Positions 43,393-52,766 of a stretch of 64,000 nt of DNA are shown here, in pieces (positions within the stretch are counted from its first letter, which is position 1; each line of letters opens with the position of its first letter). This DNA is from Prevotella sp. UBA6994 (GTDB lineage Bacteria; Bacteroidota; Bacteroidia; Bacteroidales; Bacteroidaceae), in contig DJXW01000042.1 in the NCBI GenBank assembly GCA_002449845.1, positions 154,366 through 218,365 on the forward strand. Reading direction: 5' to 3'. The position numbers and the translations under genes were made by a program. The notes under the pieces were generated by a model, which was not told the DNA's origin, made no database searches, and saw only the letters and a program-made list of their open reading frames with translations.

Positions 43393-45798
43393 ATGGCTAT
43401 AACTCGAATTAAGACAGCTCTGTTTTTTTTAGCATTTTGCATAATGGCTGCTAAAGCACAGTTCTGCCCCGATGACAATCACCCTCACGCCATCGACTTA
43501 GGATTACCAAGTGGAACAAAATGGTCTTGCTGCAATGTGGGGGCTTCTTCACCATCTGAATATGGCAACTATTATGCCTGGGGTGAGACGAAGCCGAAAA
43601 ATGAGTACACTTGGGAAACGTATTCGCTTTGCTTAGACTCCTCACATAATATTGCGGAGGTCGGTCCCATCAGTGGATCGTCGTACGACGTTGCTCACAC
43701 TAACTGGGGCAACGGATGGCACATTCCATTATATGAGCAGGCTTGGGAACTTTATCAAATGTGTTCTGTCGCTTATGAAAAAATAAATGGCGTGTCTGGC
43801 ATAACGTTGACAGGCAAAAACACGAATCGCATCTTCTTGCCTCATGCAGGACGTTATGAAGGTAGGGAAGTGCTATATAGTAGTGCAGGCGACTCCTATA
43901 GTACTGGCTATTACTATAGTGATAATTATGATGAATACGAAAGAACTAGTGCAAGTCTTTTTGTCGCCGATTTTTACCCGTGGTTCAGCTGGGCAAGTGG
44001 GTATATTGGTTATTCAGTCCGTCCGATTTTAAATGGAACCCCAGAGAATACGAAGACCTACAAGGACATCATCAAAGAGCATGGCTTCAAGCCGTGCGTG
44101 GCTCCTCTTCTGACGACCCAATGGTGCCAGGAAGGTGCTGAGAATTCAAAATATCCAGATTATTACAGTACCCGTCCGGCAGCCGGTTGCGGCCCCATAG
44201 CCCTGGCTCAAGTGCTGAAATACTGGAGCTTTCCAAGTCATGGATTTGGCAATAATTATTATGAGTACGGTGGTGCCGAAGGTACGAATGTGTTATATGG
44301 TGATTTTGAAAACACATATTTTGATTGGGAACACATGATTCCCCGTTATAATTCCAACAAAGAAGCCACTCAGCTTGAGATTGACGCGGTGGGCAATCTA
44401 CTGGTCAACATAGCCGTTGCCTTAGAACTTAAAATGTCGAGCAGTGCCACCCAGATAGAATATATCCACACGGCTTTAAAGAAATTCTTTGGATACAATC
44501 CAAACATGCGACTACTGAGGCAGTGTAATGGGGCTTACACTATTGACGAATGGCTGACCATGATTTATGAAGAACTTTCCAATGGGCGCCCTGTTCTGAT
44601 AGGTGGTACTAACGCTGGTGCCAATCATATATTTGTGGCTGACGGGTATGACGAAGAGGGCAAGGTTCATTTGAATTTAGGACATGCCAATCGCAGAGAT
44701 GAGGACGATTATTACGACTTGGCAGTGATGTATCAGACATACACACAGAACATGCGTATGATAATAGGCATTTGTCCACAAGAACTCCCTGCTCCGATTA
44801 CTTCTGTCAACGTTGCTGAGGCAGGAACATTGCGTGAAGCTTTAGGCGGCAAACGAAATGCGCAACGGGTGACCAGACTCAAGATATCAGGCAACATCAA
44901 CGCTCGGGACATCTCTTTCCTCGACACCCTGACCTGGACGACCACAGGCCAGTTGTCATACATTGATATGTCCGACTGTACTATTGAGAAGAACAAACTG
45001 CCCGAAAGGGCATTCTACGGAAGTAGCTCTGAAGCCAACTACACCCTTCAGGAAATCATCCTGCCAAACAACTTGGAAGAGATAGGTAGTAACGCTTTTG
45101 CTTACTGCCGAGGATTATACAAAGTAGTACTTCCTCCTACGTTAAAAAAAATCGGGAGTTATGCTTTCTGCGGATGTAGATATCTAAGTGAAATCACTAT
45201 ACCAAAGAGTGTCTTTATTATGGACAACAATCCTTTCCTTTACGACAAAATGGACAATATCGTCATAGCAGACGGGAATACCTATTTTGCATTAGAGAAC
45301 GGTGCCCTTACTAATGCCGACGGCAGCGAGTTAATATCGTTAGCTTTAAAGCCGCATGGTGATTATCATGTGTCCCCAAGCGTTAAGTCCATAGGTGGAT
45401 CTGCCTTTAGCGATGGTTTGAGAATGACCTCTATCTCTTTCCCTACCTCGGTAAAAACCATTAGCAAAAACGCAATCCGAGGTAAAAACTCACTAAAAGA
45501 CATCTATTGTTACTCGACAAATCCCATGCAGGCTCCGAGTGCCACTGATGCCAAAACATGCGTTATACACGTACCACATGGATGTAAAGACAAATATGCT
45601 CAATATGGATGGGATCAATTTTCCGCAATCGTTGAAGACATAGACATCGATGCTTCCGTACAGACCTTGTATGGCACTACAGGCACTACTGCCGAATACT
45701 ACAAAATAAATGGTGTCAAGACCAGCAACCCAACCTCAGGCATTTACATTCAAAACGGCAAGAAGATTATGGTTTCTCCAAAGAATCATCATAAGTAG
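43393..45798 (+). CDS. secreted multi-domain protein: FISUMP-like, C10 protease, BspA-type LRR
   Basis: The 801 residues start with a signal peptide (to about CIMAAKAQ) and one FISUMP-like domain (HAIDLGLPSGTKWSCCNVGA, ending VRPI). A C10 peptidase domain follows (CVAPLLTTQWCQ, catalytic Cys266 in AAGCGPIALAQVL, His412 in GANHIFVADGYD). Several LRR_5 units follow (IGSNAFAYCRGLYKVVLPPT). The tail YYKINGVKTSNPTSGIYIQN resembles a short surface-sorting tail. Compared with the 22.6-kb protease, the order of modules is changed and no propeptide is obvious. A predicted surface protease. Confidence 0.82.
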   Translation: MAITRIKTALFFLAFCIMAAKAQFCPDDNHPHAIDLGLPSGTKWSCCNVGASSPSEYGNYYAWGETKPKNEYTWETYSLCLDSSHNIAEVGPISGSSYDVAHTNWGNGWHIPLYEQAWELYQMCSVAYEKINGVSGITLTGKNTNRIFLPHAGRYEGREVLYSSAGDSYSTGYYYSDNYDEYERTSASLFVADFYPWFSWASGYIGYSVRPILNGTPENTKTYKDIIKEHGFKPCVAPLLTTQWCQEGAENSKYPDYYSTRPAAGCGPIALAQVLKYWSFPSHGFGNNYYEYGGAEGTNVLYGDFENTYFDWEHMIPRYNSNKEATQLEIDAVGNLLVNIAVALELKMSSSATQIEYIHTALKKFFGYNPNMRLLRQCNGAYTIDEWLTMIYEELSNGRPVLIGGTNAGANHIFVADGYDEEGKVHLNLGHANRRDEDDYYDLAVMYQTYTQNMRMIIGICPQELPAPITSVNVAEAGTLREALGGKRNAQRVTRLKISGNINARDISFLDTLTWTTTGQLSYIDMSDCTIEKNKLPERAFYGSSSEANYTLQEIILPNNLEEIGSNAFAYCRGLYKVVLPPTLKKIGSYAFCGCRYLSEITIPKSVFIMDNNPFLYDKMDNIVIADGNTYFALENGALTNADGSELISLALKPHGDYHVSPSVKSIGGSAFSDGLRMTSISFPTSVKTISKNAIRGKNSLKDIYCYSTNPMQAPSATDAKTCVIHVPHGCKDKYAQYGWDQFSAIVEDIDIDASVQTLYGTTGTTAEYYKINGVKTSNPTSGIYIQNGKKIMVSPKNHHK

Positions 45799-45949
45799 TG
45801 TTCACTGATTAATTGATGGTCACTTGGAATATAGGTCTCAGACCTAACCTCCAGTTGATTTTCGAAGTTGCTTTAATTATTGTTTAACATAGATTGAAAT
45901 TTGCTTACAAAATTACACAAATCCTCTTTCAACCGCCTGTTTTAACTAA

Positions 45950-48841
45950 AAAACAATAAAAAGGTGGCAATTGTCAGTTCCCGAAAATTCTCTTAATGCT
46001 TATCAATCCAAGGAACCTTGGAGTGGATTCGGCACGATACAGTCATTGACAGATGATGCTCAGAATGATTCCATTCTTATAGATGATATCTATTATGTAT
46101 TTAATAAAGATACTCAAACGGCGAGGGTTGTGGACATTAAATCTACTAGTATTGTATCTGATTATCAAATTCTTGTTACGGACATTCAAAATGTTGGTAT
46201 AAAAGAAGCTGGGAACACTGCAACTAATGGTACGTTTACATTCACGGCTGTTAAGAATGATGGATCAACAAATCCTGCTTTTAGCACTACTGGCAAGGAT
46301 TTGAGATTGTATGGCAAGAACACGCTCACCATCACTAACTCTGCTGTTAACATGACAAAGATTGTCTTCAACATTTCTAATCAAGGAAAAAGAAGACTTG
46401 CAGAGGTAACTGCTTCAACTGGAACAATTGTCACACAAGCTTTTGGTGACGAGACCGTAACGTGGACGGGTAATGCTGCTGAGGTGTCGTTTACCGTTGG
46501 AGAGAGGGCACTCTATGGTTCTGATGGTGAATCAAAGGCTGGACAATTTTGTTTCACATCAATTGTTATTGAAGTTAATACAGGTGATGTAACGACAACA
46601 AGTAATTTAATCATCCCTGCCAGTGTGGAATATGAAGGAAATACCTATCAAGTAACTGCTATCGAGGATAAGACTTTCCAAAATTGCAGTGGCTTGACTT
46701 CGGTATCTATTCCTGAAAGCGTAGAGACGATAGGCGACTATGCCTTTGATGGTTGTAATAATATGACTCAGGTGACCGTTGCATGGCTGTCGCCACTTGC
46801 CATTAATAGCACAGTATTCCCAAACCGTGCCAATTGCACGTTGTATGTTCCCCAAGGATGTCAGGCAATATACCAAGCAGCTGACTATTGGAAAGAGTTT
46901 AAGGAAATCATAGACCCAACCATTGATGATGATGATTCTGTGGATGGTATCTATTATACTTACGATACAGAAAAATATACAGCTACAGTAACTGGGGCAA
47001 AATCAGACTTGCAAGAAGTGAATATTCCCGATAATGTCACGTATGACGGTAGGGTATATACCGTGACGAAAATAGCCAGAGCAGCTTTCCAAGACCACGA
47101 CATGGCTGCCGTCATAGTCCCATTCACGATGAAGGAAATAGGCTATGATGCTTTCCGTGGCTGCAAGAATCTCGTATCGATGAAGGTGCGAAGCTATTAT
47201 GAATATATGCAGCAATTAGTCTCGCCGTTAGTAGTGCAAGAAGGTGTAACCAATGTTGATGTGGACGGTACGATGGATCCTGCCAGCAAGGGTGTGAACC
47301 GTTCGTTAGCTGTTATGGAAGAAGAAGCGGTTTATGACTCACGCAACGACTGTAACGCCATTATTCACAAGGCTACAAATATGCTAATGGCAGGATGTCA
47401 AACTACGGTCATTCCAGAAGATGTGGTGAAGATTGGCGACCATGCCTTCTACGGACAGACCAACCTCACGTCTATTTCTATACCTTCATCCGTGACTATT
47501 CTCGGAAGTGGTGCTTTCTATGATTGCAAAAACTTAGAAAGTGTGGTATTGAATGAAGGACTGGTGACTATTGGAAGTTGCGCGTTCCTCAATTGTGAAA
47601 AACTAAGCTCTATAAAGATACCAATAAGCGTGAAGAAAATTGATGAGTTCGCATTCGTCAATTGTAAGAGTCTGAACAAAGCAATTGTGTCAGACCTCAG
47701 TGCTTGGTGTGCTATCTCATTCATCAATCGAGATTCCAATCCAATATTTAGGTCAGGTAAACTTTATAGCGATGAGAATACGGAAGTGAAAGAATTGGTT
47801 ATTCCTGAAGAAGTGACAAGCATCGGTAACTATGCTTTCTATAATTGCGATGGAATAACTTCCGTCACCTTGCCATCTTCGTTGACAAGTATAGGCAGTT
47901 CTGCTTTCTATGCTTGTGACAACATCACTTCGGTCTCTCTTCCTGCTACCGTTACTGCAATCGGACAGGACGCATTGATGGGATGTGACTTACTGACAAC
48001 CATTACTGCCTATATGCTCGTTCCGCCAACGCTTACTGCGCAATTCGCCAATGCCGAAAAGATTACCCTTTACGTTCCAAGAGGCACCAAAGCATTATAC
48101 GAGGCAGCCGACTACTGGAAGGATTTCATGGAAATCATAGAAATGGAGGAGGTTATCGACGTGACGGATATATCACAGTTAGATGTTGCCATATACACAG
48201 ACAATGTAGAAATAAACAAAGGGACGCAAGCAACTCTCTCAGTGAAGATGAAGAATAATGTGGTTGCCGAAGGTTTCGAGTTTAACCTGCGTCTGCCTGA
48301 TGGAATGGACGTGGCTTTAGACCAAGATGGATTCCCGATGGTTGCCTTGAGCACGGAAAGAACCAATTCAAGGAAGACGAATACTTTTGAAACCGTTATT
48401 CAAAACGACGGAAGTTTGCATATCCTTGGAGCATCTACCAATGGATCGACCATCAGTGGTAACGATGGTGAGATTGTCCTTGTGACGGTGAACGTTTCAG
48501 ATGAGATGAAAGAAGGTTCCTATCCAATTGTGATAGAGAATATAGTCATTTCTGACGAAATGGCGAAAGCGTATGAGGTGGAATCTGTGACATCAGCTAT
48601 AACGATAGTTGACTATACCGCAGGTGACGTGAATATGGATGGAAAGGTAAACGTGGCAGACTATACCGCCATTGCCCATCATATCATGGGAAATACGCCG
48701 AACGTATTTAATAAGAAAGCTGCTGATGCCAACGGTGATGGAAAAATAAATGTGGCAGACCTAACCGCCGTGGCACACTTGATTATGTATGGTTCTGTGG
48801 AACGCCCCAAGTCATTGCCTATGGCAATAATTCCCGAATAA
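45950..48841 (+). pseudogene. 5'-truncated BspA-like LRR protein with cohesin-like and dockerin modules
   Basis: The frame is open from 45950, but has no ATG and no signal peptide; the first possible start is TTG 45971. The protein begins in the middle of a module: SVPENSLNAYQSKEPWSGFG is the segment that normally closes an LRR array. A beta domain follows (about residues 30-210), then two LRR blocks, a cohesin-like domain (VEINKGTQATLSVKMKNNVV), and two dockerin loops (DVNMDGKVNVADYT, DANGDGKINVADLT). From 45971 to the stop it is 956 residues. Either it is a displaced 3' half of a split gene, or it is translated from TTG. See the fragment at 26999-27517. Confidence 0.7.
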
Positions 48842-48889
48842 AAAGAGATACGAATGAATATACAAATCAAATCATAAAAAGTAACAATC

Positions 48890-50149
48890 ATGAAAAAGTT
48901 ATTATTTTTAACTCTTGCGTTTTGCCTGTCATTCGTGGCATTACAAGCTAATGCGCAAGACACAGACATTAAGAATTACAACAATATCATTTACATTGAA
49001 CCAGTGTCGGTCAATGCTGGAAGTACACACACACTTTCAGTGAAGATGAAGAACTCAATGGAAGTGGAGGGCTTCCAATTTGACCTGATTCTTCCAGAAG
49101 GGATGGATTTCGATATTGATGAGGACGGCTTCCCCAAAGCTTACCTTAGTGAAGAGAGAACAAATTCAAGGAAGACCAATACCTTTGAGAGTAGTGTACA
49201 ACCAAATGGATGCTTGCGTACTTTTGGTGCATCATCCAACGGTTCTGTCATTGACGGAAATGATGGAGAAATAGCTCGTATAACAATCAAAATAGCAAGT
49301 TCACTACCTGAAGGTGACTATGTGATAAAGATGGAAGGCATTGGCATTTCTGATCATGAAAATGCACAAGACATTGCCGATACAGAGAAATTCCAAATGA
49401 CGATAAAGGTATTGCCACCTCTTGACACTCGTACTGTCCTTGACGAAACTTCTACTGTATTACCAGAGGCTGCTACGGGGGTAGATGTGCGCGTGAAGAG
49501 AAACATTACAGCCAATGCTTGGAACACCATCGTCCTGCCATTCGCCATGACGAGCCAGCAAATGACGGAGGCTTTTGGCGATGGTGTACAATTGGCTGAC
49601 TTTACGGGATATGAGTCTGGTTACGATGATGATGACAATGTAACTTCTATTAAGGTGAGTTTCTCCAATGCTTCTTCCATTGAGGCAAATCATCCTTATA
49701 TCATCAAGGTGAAGGAACCTATTAAAGAGTTTACCGTGGATGGTGTAGATATTGATCCAGAAGAAGAACCTATCAATGCCGTTGTCAAGAGAACAAGAAA
49801 GCAATGGAGCGAGATGGTGGGAACATACATTGCTGATACAGAAGTACCCGAACAGACGTTGTTTCTCAACGGCAATAAGTTTTGGTATTCCACGGGCAAT
49901 ACGAAGATGAAAGCTTTTCGTGCGTATTTTGACTTCTATGATGTGTTGGCTGACGTAGAGGCTACCAGCGCAAAGATTAGCTTTGTAGTCAACGATGAGG
50001 CAACAGACATCGTAGGCGTTTCTGCTCCAGAATATGCGAATGGGGAAGTATATACTATCCAAGGTATTCGTGTGGGCAAAAACATTGACACAAAAAAACT
50101 GTCTAAGGGTATTTATATCGTAAATGGAAAGAAATATACAGTAAAATAA
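48890..50149 (+). CDS. secreted protein with an N-terminal cohesin-like domain
   Basis: The 419 residues have a signal peptide ending near LQANAQ. A cohesin-like module (about residues 30-180) follows, closely similar to the one in the preceding gene: SVNAGSTHTLSVKMKNSMEV, ERTNSRKTNTFE and a GASSNGSVIDGNDGEIARI segment. A beta-rich domain (WNTIVLPFAMTSQQMTEAFG) and a short C-terminal sorting-like tail (VYTIQGIRVGKN, KLSKGIYIVNGKK) follow. It lies 48 bases after the previous gene and 16 bases before a small peptide gene. It may be a scaffold for dockerin-bearing neighbours; that is inference. Confidence 0.75.
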   Translation: MKKLLFLTLAFCLSFVALQANAQDTDIKNYNNIIYIEPVSVNAGSTHTLSVKMKNSMEVEGFQFDLILPEGMDFDIDEDGFPKAYLSEERTNSRKTNTFESSVQPNGCLRTFGASSNGSVIDGNDGEIARITIKIASSLPEGDYVIKMEGIGISDHENAQDIADTEKFQMTIKVLPPLDTRTVLDETSTVLPEAATGVDVRVKRNITANAWNTIVLPFAMTSQQMTEAFGDGVQLADFTGYESGYDDDDNVTSIKVSFSNASSIEANHPYIIKVKEPIKEFTVDGVDIDPEEEPINAVVKRTRKQWSEMVGTYIADTEVPEQTLFLNGNKFWYSTGNTKMKAFRAYFDFYDVLADVEATSAKISFVVNDEATDIVGVSAPEYANGEVYTIQGIRVGKNIDTKKLSKGIYIVNGKKYTVK

Positions 50150-50165
50150 GGAAGGTACAATTCAC

Positions 50166-50345
50166 ATGAAAAAGACATATCAAAATCCACAAGTTATCGT
50201 ATGTGACAGTTATGCCATCGAACTCATGCAAGCCAGTGGCGTATATGGTGATGGAGCTGCAAGTGACATTACATACGGTGGCGTTGAAGAAAATGGAAAA
50301 GAGCCTGAGACAAAGTCTATACACGAAAGTGTATGGGATGAGTAG
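50166..50345 (+). CDS. 59-residue peptide of a small Bacteroidales family, unknown function
   Basis: The short gene begins MKKTYQNPQVIVCDSYAIEL and continues with MQASGVYGDGAASDITYGGV and an acidic tail ending HESVWDE. The sequence AAGGAAGG lies in front of its ATG, in the 16-base gap after the cohesin-like gene. There is no signal peptide. I recall similar small MKKxYxxPxxxV... proteins with a central SG and glycine-rich, acidic C-terminus next to surface-protein genes in Prevotella and Bacteroides, but cannot name a family. Leader peptide, secreted signal or chaperone-like partner are possible. A hairpin follows at 50382-50401. Confidence 0.7.
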   Translation: MKKTYQNPQVIVCDSYAIELMQASGVYGDGAASDITYGGVEENGKEPETKSIHESVWDE

Positions 50346-50381
50346 CCCGAATGATTATAAATATTTAGTACTTAGAAAGGA

Positions 50382-50401
50382 GAATGCCTGAACAGGCATT
50401 C
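50382..50401 (+). terminator. hairpin after the small peptide gene
   Basis: GAATGCCTG (50382-50390) and CAGGCATTC (50393-50401) form a 9-bp perfect stem. Only a weak T-rich tail (TTCT) follows, so it may be an attenuator or processing stem rather than a full terminator. Confidence 0.6.
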
Positions 50402-50415
50402 TTCTACCTAAAAAG

Positions 50416-50492
50416 TGTTTGGAAACATTCAAAAAGTGTAGAATTTAGTGTTTCCAAACATTATTTTTGCCCTTTTTTGATGTTTCCAAACA
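50416..50492. repeat. three copies of a 12-bp element TGTTTCCAAACA
   Basis: Copies lie at 50416-50427 (inverted, TGTTTGGAAACA), 50449-50460 and 50481-50492, spaced 33 and 32 bases. The first two can also pair as a hairpin, strengthened by ATTC/GAAT inside and followed by a T-rich stretch. They lie between convergent genes. Confidence 0.6.
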
Positions 50493-50551
50493 TTTTTATT
50501 CTATGCAGCATATTAAACAGGAAAATAGTATGGACGATTGTACTATGACAA

Positions 50552-50596
50552 AGGTGAATGGTTGTGAAGAACTATGTCTCCCACAACCATTCACCT
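50552..50596. terminator. 15-bp stem terminator between convergent genes
   Basis: AGGTGAATGGTTGTG (50552-50566) pairs perfectly with CACAACCATTCACCT (50582-50596). The T-rich plus-strand tail supports termination of plus transcripts; it can also stop the fructokinase transcript from the other side. Confidence 0.75.
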
Positions 50597-50623
50597 ATTT
50601 ATTTGTAAATTATTTGCTATTTT

Positions 50624-51517
50624 TTATTTTCCTTTTGCCAACAATTCAGGCGTGAGCTTGGGCATGGCACCGTTTTGCGTACATACGAAGGCGCTTACCT
50701 CTACAGCCAACTTGTGAGCCTCTGTTACTGGCTTGCCATTGAGGATGGCAGCACAGAAAGAGCCTGTGAAGGAGTCGCCCGCTCCAACGGTATCAGCCAC
50801 TTCCACCTTGGGTGTCTCTTGGAACGACATTTGTCCTGGCGTGAAGACGTATGAGCCATTGGTGCCACAGGTGAGCACGAGCATATCGAGATTGTATTTG
50901 CCTAAGATGAGCCAACACTTGTTCTCGATGTCTAATCCCGGATAGCCGAACATCCTGCCAATGAGAACCAATTCCTCATCGTTAATCTTGAGGATGTTGC
51001 AACGGCGCATAGACTCTTGTATCACCTCCTTGGTATAGAAGTTTTGGCGAAGGTTGATGTCGAATATCTTGACGCAGTCATTGGGTGTGAGGTCGAGGAA
51101 TCGGTGGATGTTCTCACGAGACACCACGTTGCGCTGTGCCAAAGAACCGAAGCAAACGGCACGGCAGTTGCGTGCAATCTCCTCAATCTCTGGAGTGAGT
51201 GGAATGTTATCCCATGCCACGTTTTCCTTGATGTCGTATGTGGGTATTCCCTGTTCGTCGAGTTGAACCTGTACGGTACCAGTGGGGTAGGGAACGCGAG
51301 GCATGAAGTAGTTCAGCTCATGATCTTTCAATGCCTCAATGGTTTCCTCTGCCAGTTTGTCTTCTCCCAAAGCACTGATGGCAATGGTGTTGTCGCTACC
51401 TAAGAATTGTCCTGAGTGATAAGCGAAGTTGGCAGGTGCGCCACCCAGTTTCTTTCCTTCGGGAAGTACGTCCCATAGGGCTTCTCCGAGACCTACTACA
51501 TAACGTTTATTTTGCAT
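50624..51517 (-). CDS. PfkB-family fructokinase of the fructan locus
   Basis: This 297-residue protein has a PfkB/ribokinase fold: the opening YVVGLGEALWDVLPEGKKLG (GGAPANFAYH follows) and the catalytic/anion-hole motif VEVADTVGAGDSFTGSFCAA with the catalytic Asp. It would phosphorylate cytoplasmic fructose. It is last in the minus-strand fructan locus, 79 bases after the MFS gene, the same relative position as fructokinase in the Bacteroides thetaiotaomicron levan locus. Confidence 0.92.
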   Translation of the reverse strand: MQNKRYVVGLGEALWDVLPEGKKLGGAPANFAYHSGQFLGSDNTIAISALGEDKLAEETIEALKDHELNYFMPRVPYPTGTVQVQLDEQGIPTYDIKENVAWDNIPLTPEIEEIARNCRAVCFGSLAQRNVVSRENIHRFLDLTPNDCVKIFDINLRQNFYTKEVIQESMRRCNILKINDEELVLIGRMFGYPGLDIENKCWLILGKYNLDMLVLTCGTNGSYVFTPGQMSFQETPKVEVADTVGAGDSFTGSFCAAILNGKPVTEAHKLAVEVSAFVCTQNGAMPKLTPELLAKGK

Positions 51518-51596
51518 AGCTTTATGTTTTTATTGGTTTTTGGTAATTTTTATTGATAAAGGTTTGATGTCGTAAAAGATTCTTGTAGCCTTGAGA

Positions 51597-52757
51597 TTAA
51601 TGCTTGATTCTTGGAATATACGTGAAGAGATAAGCTACGCCCACCGCCATGACGATAACGGCACCAGCCTGTCCTACTGCATCACTGGCAAATCCCATCA
51701 GCAAGGGGAATACCGTACCGCCAAACAATCCCATGATCATCAACCCCGATACCTCGTTTTGCTTGTCGGGTACAGAGAGCAATGCCTCAGAGAAAGCCAT
51801 TGAGAAGATGTTGGAGTTGCCGTAACCTACCAATGCGATAGCAATGTAGAGCATAGTCTTCGACTGTCCGCCAAACATGATAGCCATGCTGACTGCCATC
51901 AACACTACACTGAAGATGAAGAAGATGCGTGTCTTCATCACACGAAGGAAGAATGAGCCAGTGAGTGCGCCAATGGTACGGAAGATGAAATACAACGATG
52001 TGGCAAAGGCTGCCTCGTTGAGGGTCATGCCTACACGCTCCATCAACAGCTTGGGGGCAGTGGTGTTGGTACCTACATCGATTCCCACATGGCACATGAT
52101 GGCGAAGAATGAGAGAAGTACGATGGGCTTGCCCAACAAACGAAGACAATCCATGAATGATGACGACTTGCCACCAGTGATTTCCTCTTGGATGGGCGTG
52201 AACCACAGCAACAGCGTGGCAAGCGTGCCTACTACGAAGTAGATGAGGAACAACACACGCCAATCAAGACCGAAGGAAGGAATGACCTGTGTAGCTCCCC
52301 ACATGGCAAGATAAGGAGCGAGGAATGAGGCAATCGCCTTGACAAACTGTCCGAATGTGAGCGTAGAAGCTAAGTTCTTGTCGCCAATGATGAGCATGGC
52401 AAGAGGGTTGATGCTCGTTTGCATCAGGGCGTTGCCAATGCCCAACAATGAGAAGGCGATGAGCATGATGGCAAACGAATTGCCAAACAAGGGGATAAAC
52501 AACGATACAACTGTCACCACGAGGGAAAGCAGTACGGTGTTCTTGCGTCCTATCTTGTTCATCAGCATACCCGTGGGAACGCTGAAGATGAGGAACCAGA
52601 AGAATACGAGTGAGGGGAAGATGTTTGCAACGGAGTCGGTGAGTCCGAGGTCTTCTTTCACGTAGTTGGAGGCAATGCCCACGAGATCCACGAAGCCCAT
52701 GCAGAAGAAGCAGAGCATCACGGGGATGAGATAGATAGATTTATTTTGCTTGCTCAT
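51597..52757 (-). CDS. MFS fructose permease (FHS/FucP-like)
   Basis: This 386-residue protein has about 12 membrane helices, with FCMGFVDLVGIASNYVKEDL at the start and FSVPTGMLMNKIGRKNTVLL after helix 2, as in the fucose/glucose/galactose (FHS) permeases. In levan loci this family imports fructose across the inner membrane. It lies 9 bases after the GH32 gene and before fructokinase, so release, uptake and phosphorylation are encoded consecutively. Confidence 0.88.
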   Translation of the reverse strand: MSKQNKSIYLIPVMLCFFCMGFVDLVGIASNYVKEDLGLTDSVANIFPSLVFFWFLIFSVPTGMLMNKIGRKNTVLLSLVVTVVSLFIPLFGNSFAIMLIAFSLLGIGNALMQTSINPLAMLIIGDKNLASTLTFGQFVKAIASFLAPYLAMWGATQVIPSFGLDWRVLFLIYFVVGTLATLLLWFTPIQEEITGGKSSSFMDCLRLLGKPIVLLSFFAIMCHVGIDVGTNTTAPKLLMERVGMTLNEAAFATSLYFIFRTIGALTGSFFLRVMKTRIFFIFSVVLMAVSMAIMFGGQSKTMLYIAIALVGYGNSNIFSMAFSEALLSVPDKQNEVSGLMIMGLFGGTVFPLLMGFASDAVGQAGAVIVMAVGVAYLFTYIPRIKH

Positions 52758-52766
52758 AGTTGTATG

